From an uncultured Oscillospiraceae bacterium (lineage in GTDB: Bacteria > Bacillota > Clostridia > Oscillospirales > Oscillospiraceae): 5,671 nucleotides of DNA. The notes beneath the pieces are model-generated. The model made no database searches. It saw nothing but the letters and a program-made list of their open reading frames with translations, and had not been told where the DNA came from. The position numbers and the translations under genes are program-made. The stretch is from contig CAKTVN010000114.1 of the NCBI GenBank assembly GCA_934623545.1, forward strand, positions 1 through 5,671, given 5' to 3'. The number at the start of each line of letters is the position of its first letter. The first letter of the stretch is position 1. Of this stretch, positions 1 through 5,290 are shown in pieces.

Positions 1-89
1 CTGATGTAAAGATTGATGTGATCCAAAATGGTTTCGCCGTCTTCGAAGGTCATGGTGAGATCCGAAAGGCGAATGAGTTCTTCAGACAT
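1..89 (-). CDS. potA: ABC transporter ATP-binding protein, PotA-like (5' end only)
   Basis: The minus strand encodes MSEELIRLSDLTMTFEDGET followed by ILDHINLYI and then runs off the window edge after 29 codons. The pattern of a short polar N-terminus, then 'I-R-L-x-x-L-x-x-x-F-x-D-G-E-T-I-L-D-x-I-N-L-x-I', is the first beta-sheet region of an ABC ATPase, before the Walker A loop. It most resembles PotA, the ATPase of the spermidine/putrescine importer PotABCD, which would act at the inner face of the membrane. The ATG (87-89) follows GGGGGAGG (93-100) with only 3 nt between, which is tight but the only good site. The gene is preceded by a promoter at 253-281 and a long structured leader. No Walker A, Q-loop or signature motif is visible because the gene is cut. 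ABC ATPase is fairly safe; the polyamine assignment rests on N-terminal resemblance alone and other CUT1/MOI-type ATPases are possible. Confidence 0.6.
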   Translation of the reverse strand, partial: MSEELIRLSDLTMTFEDGETILDHINLYI

Positions 90-122
90 TATCCTCCCCC
101 GTTTCTTTCGCTTGTTTTTTGC

Positions 123-249
123 GGCAGCATCGTCTGTTTCCGGCTGTACGACCCGTACATCATTTCCAGCCGAAGCTGCCTTTTGTTTATACCTGATATT
201 CCGTCTGAAATAGAATATCAGTACATCCGGGTTTCCGGACGTACTGATA
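123..249 (-). promoter_or_regulatory. Structured 5' leader of the potA-like gene (candidate cis-regulatory RNA or operator array)
   Basis: Between the promoter and the start codon lie several inverted repeats. Read on the minus strand, TATCAGTAC (249-241) pairs with GTACTGATA (224-216), with an inner TCCGG/CCGGA stem (239-235 with 230-226) and a 4-nt loop. CTGATATTC (221-213) pairs with GAATATCAG (201-193). The two hairpins share 216-221, so they cannot both form fully. Further down, GGCAGC (180-175) pairs with GCTGCC (128-123), enclosing CGGCT/AGCCG (172-168 with 145-141) and CGTAC/GTACG (158-154 with 150-146, read on the plus strand as GTACG-acc-CGTAC). No U-tract follows any stem in the direction of transcription, and I see no complement to the ribosome binding site. 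It does not match a riboswitch class I know. The 5'-most dyads could instead be protein-binding operators, since they begin right at the expected transcription start. Confidence 0.5.
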
Positions 250-252
250 GAC

Positions 253-281
253 ATCATATATGGTAGGGGGGCGCTTGTCAA
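253..281 (-). promoter_or_regulatory. Sigma-A type promoter for the potA-like gene
   Basis: On the minus strand a perfect -35 box TTGACA (281-276) is followed after exactly 17 bp by TATGAT (258-253), one mismatch from TATAAT. Transcription should start near 245-248, giving a leader of about 155 nt before the ATG at 89. The start point falls inside the first inverted repeat of the leader. The same core hexamers and spacing occur in the ribU promoter of this window. Confidence 0.8.
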
Positions 282-327
282 TCGGTTTTGGGGATTTTTT
301 TGTAGAATTTTGATGGGGAAACGCACG

Positions 328-1284
328 TTAATCTGGGAAATATTCCTGAACAAAGTCGACGGATGCCACCTCGAAGCTTTTTCCGTTCAGATATTCCAGG
401 ATCCCGGCGTCCGTCGTGAAGTCAAAACGGAGCCGGTAGGAATAGAGCGCCTGATATTTCCGGTCATAGCGTTTGTCGAGCTTTCCGTATTTTCCGTCGC
501 CAAGCAGGGGATGACCGGCGGCTGCCATCTGCGCCCTGATTTGATGGGTACGTCCGGTGAGCAGCTCGCACTCCACGAGTGAGAGCCCGCCCTGCGAGCG
601 CAGCGTGCGGTAGAACGTGACGGCAGTCTTGGAGCCGGGCTTCGGCGTTTTGGTCATGTAGACGCGGTTTTCCTTCGCGTCCTTGAAGAGATAGCCCTCG
701 AGCCGTCCCTCGGCGGGCTTTGGCGTGCCGTGGACGATGCAGAGGTAGCGCTTGTCGATCTCGCGGTCCTTGATCTTCTGGTTGAGGATGCGCAGAGCCT
801 CCGCGTTCTTTGCCGCGATCACGATCCCGCCGGTGTTGCGGTCGATGCGGTTGCAGAGGGCGGGCGCGAAAGAATTTTCCTCGCGCGGGCGCCACTCGCG
901 CTTGGCGTAGAGATACGCCTGAATGTGGTCAATGAGCGTCTTGCCGTATTCCGCGCCGTCGTGCGGGTGGACGGCGACGCCGGGCTTCTTGTCGACCAGC
1001 AGGATGTTCTCATCCTCATATACAATGCTGAGCTTCGGCGCGGAGACGGTCAGATAGGCGTTTTCCTGTCTGGGCGTATCGAAGAACTCGTCGTTGATGT
1101 AAAGCTGGATGCAGTCACCGGCGGAAAGGCGTGTATTGCGATCGGCGCGCTTGCCGTTGAGCTTGATGCGCTTGAGACGGATGTATTTTTGCAGCAGCGC
1201 CTCGGGCAGGAGCGGGACGGCTTTTGCGACGAAGCGGTCCAGACGCTGCCCGGCGTCGTTCGTGCCGGCGGTGAGTTCTTTCAT
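328..1284 (-). CDS. RluA-family pseudouridine synthase (RluC/RluD type)
   Basis: A 318-residue protein of usual length for enzymes that convert uridine to pseudouridine in large-subunit rRNA. An S4-type RNA-binding domain spans about residues 12-62 (QRLDRFVAK through the K-L-N-G-K turn to the G-D segment). The catalytic domain follows from about 85. Motif I ends DENILLVDKKPG (91-102). The catalytic loop reads NRIDRNTGG (145-153) with the essential Asp at 148. GRTHQIRAQM (244-253) is the conserved late motif, followed by HPLLGDGKYG. The usual His of 'HRLDxxTSG' is Asn145, which I take as a clostridial variant because the Asp and the rest are intact. The start ATG (1282-1284) has GGAGG 8 nt upstream, and a promoter lies at 1327-1355. 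The gene is transcribed away from the yceD-rpmF operon. No convincing terminator follows its TAA. The target uridine cannot be read from the sequence, so no symbol is given. Confidence 0.92.
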   Translation of the reverse strand: MKELTAGTNDAGQRLDRFVAKAVPLLPEALLQKYIRLKRIKLNGKRADRNTRLSAGDCIQLYINDEFFDTPRQENAYLTVSAPKLSIVYEDENILLVDKKPGVAVHPHDGAEYGKTLIDHIQAYLYAKREWRPREENSFAPALCNRIDRNTGGIVIAAKNAEALRILNQKIKDREIDKRYLCIVHGTPKPAEGRLEGYLFKDAKENRVYMTKTPKPGSKTAVTFYRTLRSQGGLSLVECELLTGRTHQIRAQMAAAGHPLLGDGKYGKLDKRYDRKYQALYSYRLRFDFTTDAGILEYLNGKSFEVASVDFVQEYFPD

Positions 1285-1326
1285 GTCGTATGCCTCCGAA
1301 ACCAGATAGAGAATGCGTTTGCGTTT

Positions 1327-1355
1327 ATTTTATCATGCACCAGCGGTTGTGTAAA
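1327..1355 (-). promoter_or_regulatory. Promoter of the pseudouridine synthase gene
   Basis: On the minus strand TTTACA (1355-1350) is separated by 17 bp from TAAAAT (1332-1327). A TG one base upstream of the -10 hexamer gives an extended -10 element. Transcription would start near 1320, about 36 nt before the ATG. It diverges from the yceD promoter at 1403-1431 without overlapping it. Confidence 0.7.
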
Positions 1356-1402
1356 GCGGCGGCATTGGCAGAAAAAATTTACGAAAAAAATTGAAATAGT
1401 AT

Positions 1403-1431
1403 TTGACTTTCCCGACCGCTTCCGATATAAT
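1403..1431 (+). promoter_or_regulatory. Strong promoter of the yceD-rpmF operon
   Basis: TTGACT (1403-1408), a 17-bp spacer and a perfect TATAAT (1426-1431). Phased A-tracts at about 1371-1390 (GAAAAAATTT and CGAAAAAAATT) sit just upstream and could act as an UP element, as expected for a ribosomal protein gene. Transcription should start near 1438, leaving about 26 nt of leader. Confidence 0.85.
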
Positions 1432-1463
1432 ATCCACTGCATGATTCTGGATTGGAGGGCGCT

Positions 1464-1967
1464 ATGCTTCTGGATCTGAGCAGGATAATCGCCGTGCCCG
1501 GCGGCGTGGTTCCCTTCGAGACAAGCCTTGATCTGCATACGATGCAGTTCGGCGGCTGCCAGCCTGTGACCGAGCCTGTTGTGGCGAAGGGCAGGGTGCG
1601 CAACACCGCCGGTGTTCTGGAGCTTTCCGGGACAGTCAGTACGACGCTGCACGCCGTGTGCGATCGATGCGCCGCTGCCTTTGCGCGTCCGGTGGAATAT
1701 CCCATCGAGGCTGTGCTGGTCACCAGCTTGGGATCCGACGATTTTGAAGACCCCTGGGTCTTTGAGCTCGTGGACGATCGTGCCGATCTTGACGACATTG
1801 TGACGACTGCTTTTGTCCTCAACATGGATCAGAAGCTCCTGTGCCGTGAGGATTGCAAAGGACTCTGCTTCCGCTGCGGCAAGAACCTCAACGAAGGTCC
1901 CTGCGACTGCAAGCCAGAGCCGGATTCCCGCTTTGCTGTTTTACAGCAGTTGTTGAAAAACAAGTAG
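1464..1967 (+). CDS. YceD/DUF177 family protein
   Basis: A 167-residue protein of the YceD (DUF177) family, almost always encoded directly before rpmF in bacteria. In bacteria and plastids the family is linked to 23S rRNA accumulation or large-subunit assembly, but its biochemical role is not settled. The sequence shows a beta-rich N-terminal half (LSGTVSTTLHAVCDRC, 54-69), an acidic middle, and a Cys-rich tail typical of Firmicutes members: C66/C69, then C127, C131, C135, C138, C147, C149 in 'CREDCKGLCFRCGKNLNEG-x-C-x-C'. The Cys pattern suggests a metal site, which is an inference. The ATG at 1464 has GGAGG at 1454-1458 (5-nt gap). A TTG at 1452 would overlap that ribosome binding site and is rejected. 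rpmF follows after 42 nt with no terminator between, so they form an operon. Confidence 0.9.
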   Translation: MLLDLSRIIAVPGGVVPFETSLDLHTMQFGGCQPVTEPVVAKGRVRNTAGVLELSGTVSTTLHAVCDRCAAAFARPVEYPIEAVLVTSLGSDDFEDPWVFELVDDRADLDDIVTTAFVLNMDQKLLCREDCKGLCFRCGKNLNEGPCDCKPEPDSRFAVLQQLLKNK

Positions 1968-2009
1968 ACAATGTGCCGAAAGGCATTTCGATCAAGGAGG
2001 TGTACCAAG

Positions 2010-2198
2010 ATGGCAGTACCGAAGAGAAAAGTATCCAGAGCAAGAAGAGATAAGAGACGCAGCTCTCACTGGAAACTGGCGATCCCCGGTGTTGTTGCTT
2101 GCCCGAAGTGCGGCGAGCCCCGCCTGCCTCACAGAGCTTGTAAGGCTTGCGGCTATTACAACGGTCGTGAAGTGATCGCAGTCGAGTCGGCAGAGTAA
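2010..2198 (+). CDS. rpmF: 50S ribosomal protein L32 (bL32)
   Basis: The 62-residue product starts [20 protein letters not shown], the hallmark of bL32, a small basic protein of the large ribosomal subunit near the peptidyl-transferase exit region. Two CxxC pairs (C31/C34 and C44/C47, in 'CPKCGE' and '[12 protein letters not shown]') form the zinc ribbon, so this is the zinc-binding (C+) form and not the zinc-independent paralogue. AAGGAGG at 1994-2000 lies 9 nt before the ATG, which fixes the start over an in-frame upstream extension to 1971. It is the second gene after yceD and ends before a strong terminator. The common Bacillota neighbours plsX or fapR do not follow; der does. Confidence 0.97.
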   Translation: MAVPKRKVSRARRDKRRSSHWKLAIPGVVACPKCGEPRLPHRACKACGYYNGREVIAVESAE

Positions 2199-2218
2199 TC
2201 ACGCTCGATACAAGAATG

Positions 2219-2250
2219 AGAGGAGGGTGTCTGCACCCTCCTCTTTTCTT
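2219..2250 (+). terminator. Intrinsic terminator of yceD-rpmF
   Basis: AGAGGAGGGTG (2219-2229) and CACCCTCCTCT (2234-2244) form an 11-bp perfect stem with a TCTG loop, followed by TTTTCTTT. It lies 20 bp after the rpmF stop codon. It separates the operon from der, which starts only about 50 bp later. Confidence 0.93.
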
Positions 2251-2301
2251 TCCGGCGGCTTTGTCCGCGTATTCAGATTTCATTTAAGGAGGACTAATAC
2301 T

Positions 2302-3636
2302 ATGGCAAAGCCCATTGTAGCCATCGTCGGTCGCCCGAACGTCGGCAAGTCGATGCTGTTCAACAAGCTCACCGGGCGGCGGATGGCGATCGTAGAGGAT
2401 ACGCCCGGCGTGACCCGCGACCGCATTTACGGCGACTGCGAGTGGTGCGGAAGAGAGTTCCTGCTCGTGGACACCGGCGGCATCGAGCCGGGCACGGACA
2501 ACGATATGCTCAAATTCATGCGCCGTCAGGCGGAGATCGCCATCGAGACGGCAAATGTGATCATTATGGTGGTGGACGTGACGGTCGGGCTGACAGCGGC
2601 GGACGCGGAGGTCGCGTCGATGCTCAAGCGCTCAAAGAAGCCGGTCGTGCTCGCGGTCAACAAGTGCGACCGGACGGGCGGCGTCAACACCGATATTTAC
2701 GAGTTTTACGGGCTCGGGCTCGGCGACCCCATCGAGGTCTCCGCCATCCACGGACATGGCACGGGCGATCTGCTGGACGCGTGTGTCGAGCAGTTCCCGG
2801 AGACGGACGGGGAGGAATACGACGAGGACGTGATCAAGGTCGCGATCATCGGCAAGCCGAACGTCGGCAAGTCCAGCCTGCTCAATCGCATCCTCGGCGA
2901 GGAGCGCGTGATCGTATCGGATGTCGCCGGCACGACGCGCGACGCCATCGACAGCTATTTTGAAAACGAATGGGGAAAATATCTCTTCATCGATACCGCC
3001 GGAATGCGCCGCAAGTCCAAGGTAGACGACGCGGTCGAGCGCTACAGCAATATGCGCTCCGTCGCGGCGATCGAGCGCGCGGACGTGTGCCTGATTTTGA
3101 TCGACGCCAACGAGGGCGTGACGGAGCAGGATACGAAGGTCGCGGGGCTTGCGCACGAGGCGGGAAAGGCGTGCATCGTCGTTGTCAACAAGTGGGACGC
3201 GGTCGAGAAGGACACGAACACCATGAACCGGATGACGGAGGACGTGCGTCGCGACTTGAGCTATATGCAGTATGCGCCGGTGTGCTTCATCTCCGCCCTG
3301 ACGGGTCAGCGCGTGGACAAGCTGTTTGAGATGATCAACGCCGTCTCCAACCAGAACAGTATGCGCATCACGACCGGCATGCTCAATAACATCTTGGAGG
3401 ATGCGACCGCCCGCGTGCAGCCGCCTACGGATAAGGGTCGCCGCCTGAAGGTCTACTACATGACGCAGGTCGGCGTCAAGCCGCCGCACTTTGTCATCTT
3501 CTGCAACGACGCGAAGCTGTTCCACTTCTCCTATCAGAGATACATCGAGAATCAGATCCGCGCCGTCTTCGGTCTGACCGGCACGCCGGTCAAGATCACC
3601 ATCCGCCAGAAGGGAGACAAGGGCGATACAGAGTAA
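2302..3636 (+). CDS. der: Ribosome-assembly GTPase Der (EngA)
   Basis: A 444-residue protein with the tandem G-domain plan unique to Der, an essential GTPase that binds maturing 50S subunits. First G domain: GRPNVGKS (10-17), DTGG (57-60), NKCD (120-123), SAI (147-149). An acidic linker (about 168-176) leads to the second G domain: GKPNVGKS (184-191), DTAG (231-234), NKWD (296-299), SAL (331-333). A KH-like C-terminal domain (about 350-444) has the family's 'K-V-Y-Y-M-T-Q' and 'P-P-H-F-V-I-F' strands. All nucleotide-binding motifs are intact; the residue after the first GKS is Met18, where Thr is usual. The ATG at 2302 has AAGGAGG (2286-2292) 9 nt upstream, and a longer frame opening at 2227 inside the terminator is rejected. 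No clear promoter is seen between the terminator and der, so expression may come from read-through or a weak promoter. Confidence 0.97.
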   Translation: MAKPIVAIVGRPNVGKSMLFNKLTGRRMAIVEDTPGVTRDRIYGDCEWCGREFLLVDTGGIEPGTDNDMLKFMRRQAEIAIETANVIIMVVDVTVGLTAADAEVASMLKRSKKPVVLAVNKCDRTGGVNTDIYEFYGLGLGDPIEVSAIHGHGTGDLLDACVEQFPETDGEEYDEDVIKVAIIGKPNVGKSSLLNRILGEERVIVSDVAGTTRDAIDSYFENEWGKYLFIDTAGMRRKSKVDDAVERYSNMRSVAAIERADVCLILIDANEGVTEQDTKVAGLAHEAGKACIVVVNKWDAVEKDTNTMNRMTEDVRRDLSYMQYAPVCFISALTGQRVDKLFEMINAVSNQNSMRITTGMLNNILEDATARVQPPTDKGRRLKVYYMTQVGVKPPHFVIFCNDAKLFHFSYQRYIENQIRAVFGLTGTPVKITIRQKGDKGDTE

Positions 3637-3641
3637 AGCGA

Positions 3642-3667
3642 ACCGCGCTGCCGGATGGCAGCGCGGT
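3642..3667. terminator. Hairpin between convergent der and PAP2 genes, probable bidirectional terminator
   Basis: ACCGCGCTGCC (3642-3652) and GGCAGCGCGGT (3657-3667) form a perfect 11-bp GC-rich stem with a GGAT loop. It begins 6 bp after the der stop and ends 5 bp before the stop of the opposite gene. The following tract is poor in both directions: AAATTTATATTGTTT on plus and TCGCTTTACTC on minus. Its position argues for termination, but efficiency may be low or need a factor. Confidence 0.7.
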
Positions 3668-3671
3668 AAAT

Positions 3672-4337
3672 TTATATTGTTTCGGTTTTCTTCCGCCTGA
3701 AGATCACGCCGTAGACCAGCCACCAGATGAGCGCGCTGTATGGAATGGCTCCAAAAAGGTCAGCGCAGGAGTGCTGCTTGACAAACACGGTCGAGATGCA
3801 GATCAGAATGCCGACGGGGAGCATGACCCAGTTCAGATGGCGCTTGCGCAGGCTCGGTGTATAGAGCGTCGCGGCATAGAGCGCGGCAGAGCCGATGACG
3901 TGCATACTCGGGAAGACGTTCGTGTTCGTGTCGGAGGCGTAAATTCGCGCGACGAGCCACGTTGCGATGTTCTCATGCTCGAAAACCAGCGGGCGCAGAT
4001 CCTGTCCGTTCGGGAAGAGCCAGTCAAAGAGGATGACCGGGATGAAGCCGAGCCCGATGAACGCCATGTAGCGCTTGAAGCTCTCCGCATCCCAGAGCAT
4101 GAGGTACGCGCTCATGAGCGCGAGCAGCGGGTGCCACAGGCAATAGGGGAAGATGAACCACTCGCAGAAGGGAATATGGTCGTCGAGGGGCAGGTGTACG
4201 ACGTAATAGTCGGTCGTGACCGCCTTTTCCACAATGACAAACAAAATGAGATAGGCTGCCCAGATCGAAAGCATCCACAGGTGGCGGTAATTCTGGACGG
4301 AGCCGATTTTCGGAAGGCTGTTCTTTTTGCCGCGCAT
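3672..4337 (-). CDS. PAP2-family integral membrane phosphatase
   Basis: A 221-residue membrane protein with about five or six hydrophobic segments (for example 21-37, 63-82, 92-108, 147-158, 170-184, 199-213). The PAP2 signature is present: PSMH (143-146) in a 'N-V-F-P-S-M-H' context gives the proton-relay His146. S-T-x5-H-x3-D (182-193) gives the nucleophile His189 and Asp193. RP (115-116) is what remains of the first motif, without its usual Lys. The 'STVFVKQHS-x-x-D' form is typical of the clostridial PAP2_3/inositolphosphotransferase-like branch, not classical BacA-like UppP. It probably removes phosphate from a lipid or isoprenoid phosphate at the outer membrane face; the substrate is unknown. 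I chose ATG 4337 (GGAGG at 4354-4350, a long 12-nt gap). A TTG at 4391 lies only a few nucleotides from the expected transcript start and reads through a perfect palindrome. Confidence 0.85.
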   Translation of the reverse strand: MRGKKNSLPKIGSVQNYRHLWMLSIWAAYLILFVIVEKAVTTDYYVVHLPLDDHIPFCEWFIFPYCLWHPLLALMSAYLMLWDAESFKRYMAFIGLGFIPVILFDWLFPNGQDLRPLVFEHENIATWLVARIYASDTNTNVFPSMHVIGSAALYAATLYTPSLRKRHLNWVMLPVGILICISTVFVKQHSCADLFGAIPYSALIWWLVYGVIFRRKKTETI

Positions 4338-4368
4338 GAAATACGCAGACCTCCAGTCGTCACATAGT

Positions 4369-4388
4369 ACGGCGTCAGCTGACGCCGT
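4369..4388. repeat. 20-bp perfect palindrome in the PAP2 gene leader
   Basis: ACGGCGTCAGCTGACGCCGT is its own reverse complement. It lies about 10-30 nt after the expected transcription start of the PAP2 gene and about 14 bp upstream of its ribosome binding site. As RNA it would form an 8-bp stem with an AGCU loop and no U-tract after it, so it is not a terminator. As DNA it is a candidate binding site for a dimeric repressor, or as RNA a 5' stabilising hairpin. Confidence 0.75.
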
Positions 4389-4403
4389 CAAACGATACTC
4401 AGT

Positions 4404-4432
4404 ATACTACGATAAAAACGTGGAGAAGTCAA
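4404..4432 (-). promoter_or_regulatory. Promoter of the PAP2 gene
   Basis: On the minus strand TTGACT (4432-4427), a 17-bp spacer and TAGTAT (4409-4404), a four-of-six -10 box. A small dyad ATACT-c-AGTAT (4395-4405) touches the -10 region, and a GAAGCG/CGCTTC inverted repeat (4436-4449) lies just upstream of the -35 box. Transcription would start near 4397. Confidence 0.55.
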
Positions 4433-4467
4433 CCGGAAGCGGGCGCTTCATTGAAAATTCACAATTC

Positions 4468-5193
4468 TTACGAATTGGCGCTTTTGCGAAAAATGAGACG
4501 TTCCACGCGTTTATAGAGAAGAAATGTGAGCGCGGAGACAATCACACCCTTGAGCAGGTTGAACGGCACGACGGCGAAGAGCACGAGCGTGGAAAGATCG
4601 TGGATGGAGGCGTTGACGGCGGAGCCCATGCCAATGATCGCCTCCATCGGCGCGCCGTAGAGCTCGGCGAATTTGGGGATCAGGAACCAGGCGTTGAAGA
4701 GGCTGCCGAAGACCGTCATGACCGCTGTCCCGAGACAGAGCGCCGCGACCGCGCCCTTGCGTGTCTTATGCGCGTGATAGACGATGGAGGCGGGCAGGAC
4801 GAACGAGCAGCCGACGGCAAAGTTTGCGAAATCGCCGACAAAGGCGGTGGTCGTGCCCTTGAACAGCAGCTTGAGCAGGACCTTCAAAAGCTCGCAGACC
4901 ACGCCCGAGACCGGTCCGAGGTAGAACGTGCAGATCAGCACCGGAAGCTCGCTGAGATCGATCTTGTAAAACGACGGCGCAAAGAACAGCGGAATTTCCA
5001 AGAACATCAGCACCGCCGCGACGGCGGAAAACATCGCGACAAAGCTGACGGTACGCGCCGCGCCGAGGCTGCGCCGCTTCATGCCGAGCAGACGCTCCGC
5101 CGCGAGCGCGACCAGCACCAGCGCCGCGAAGACCGCAAGACAGATGAGCAGGAAGGAGAGGTTTTCCTGCGCCGCACGGATAAATTCTTTCAT
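4468..5193 (-). CDS. ribU: ECF transporter S component, riboflavin-specific (RibU-like)
   Basis: A 241-residue, strongly hydrophobic protein. Segment 65-125 carries the RibU pattern: a 'P-x-F-F-A-P-x-F-Y-K-I-D-L-S-E-L-P' stretch (68-84), then 'LGPVSGVVCELLK' (92-104) and 'KGTTTAFVGDFANF' (112-125), with 'FNLLKGVIVSAL' (211-222) near the end. RibU captures riboflavin and works with an energy-coupling module (EcfA, EcfA', EcfT) encoded elsewhere. The FMN riboswitch and terminator directly upstream independently support riboflavin as the substrate. It is longer than the usual 190-210 residues because of an extra hydrophobic helix at about 13-33 before the standard first helix (about 49-66). The ATG (5191-5193) has AGGAG with 9 nt spacing. 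No good terminator follows it, so some read-through into the PAP2 gene is possible. Confidence 0.92.
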   Translation of the reverse strand: MKEFIRAAQENLSFLLICLAVFAALVLVALAAERLLGMKRRSLGAARTVSFVAMFSAVAAVLMFLEIPLFFAPSFYKIDLSELPVLICTFYLGPVSGVVCELLKVLLKLLFKGTTTAFVGDFANFAVGCSFVLPASIVYHAHKTRKGAVAALCLGTAVMTVFGSLFNAWFLIPKFAELYGAPMEAIIGMGSAVNASIHDLSTLVLFAVVPFNLLKGVIVSALTFLLYKRVERLIFRKSANS

Positions 5194-5213
5194 AGAGAGT
5201 CACTCCTGTACAG

Positions 5214-5246
5214 AAAATACGCCTGAAGAAGGCTCTTCAGGCGTAT
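5214..5246 (-). terminator. Riboswitch-controlled intrinsic terminator upstream of ribU
   Basis: On the minus strand ATACGCCTGAAGA (5246-5234) and TCTTCAGGCGTAT (5229-5217) form a perfect 13-bp stem with a 4-nt loop, then a short UUUU run (5217-5214). It lies between the FMN aptamer and the ribU ribosome binding site, so it is the expression platform: terminated when FMN is bound, open when FMN is low. Confidence 0.88.
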
Positions 5247-5290
5247 GTGTTGCAAATCCAATACTCCCGGCGGGCAAAAGCACGTCGGGA

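Noticed and set aside
123..190. Plus-strand terminator (GGCAGC...GCTGCC followed by TTTTGTTT)
   Set aside because: The arms are 46 bp apart, no plus-strand gene ends here, and the structure fits better as part of the minus-strand leader.
18..266. Plus-strand frames of 82 and 61 codons near the left edge
   Set aside because: They cover the potA-like start, its leader and promoter on the opposite strand, lack a ribosome binding site and resemble nothing known.
282..327. Possible terminator after the pseudouridine synthase stop
   Set aside because: The region is AT-rich with an A7 run on the minus strand but shows no stem followed by a T-tract in the right direction.
730..1479. A 249-codon plus-strand frame opposite the pseudouridine synthase
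   Set aside because: Antisense shadow without a ribosome binding site. It runs through two promoters and into the yceD start region.
1441..1479. A 12-codon frame starting ATG at 1441, overlapping the yceD start, considered as a leader peptide
   Set aside because: It begins only a few bases after the expected transcription start, has no ribosome binding site and ends inside yceD without a regulatory codon run.
2227..2301. Upstream extension of Der
   Set aside because: It would begin inside the rpmF terminator stem. The ATG at 2302 has an ideal AAGGAGG and gives the standard MAKPIVAIVGRPNVGKS start.
2632..3723. A 363-codon open frame antisense to der
   Set aside because: It is a shadow of the GC-rich der frame: no ribosome binding site, low-complexity Arg/Asp/Val/Leu composition and no family resemblance, whereas der is certain.
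4338..4391. Upstream TTG start adding 18 residues to the PAP2 protein
   Set aside because: The TTG lies within about 6 nt of the expected transcript start, has no ribosome binding site, and the added residues are encoded by a perfect palindrome.
4327..5226. A 299-codon plus-strand frame opposite ribU
   Set aside because: Composition is dominated by charged residues (E, R, D, H, K), the mirror of a hydrophobic membrane protein on the other strand. It lies over the FMN leader and has no start signals.
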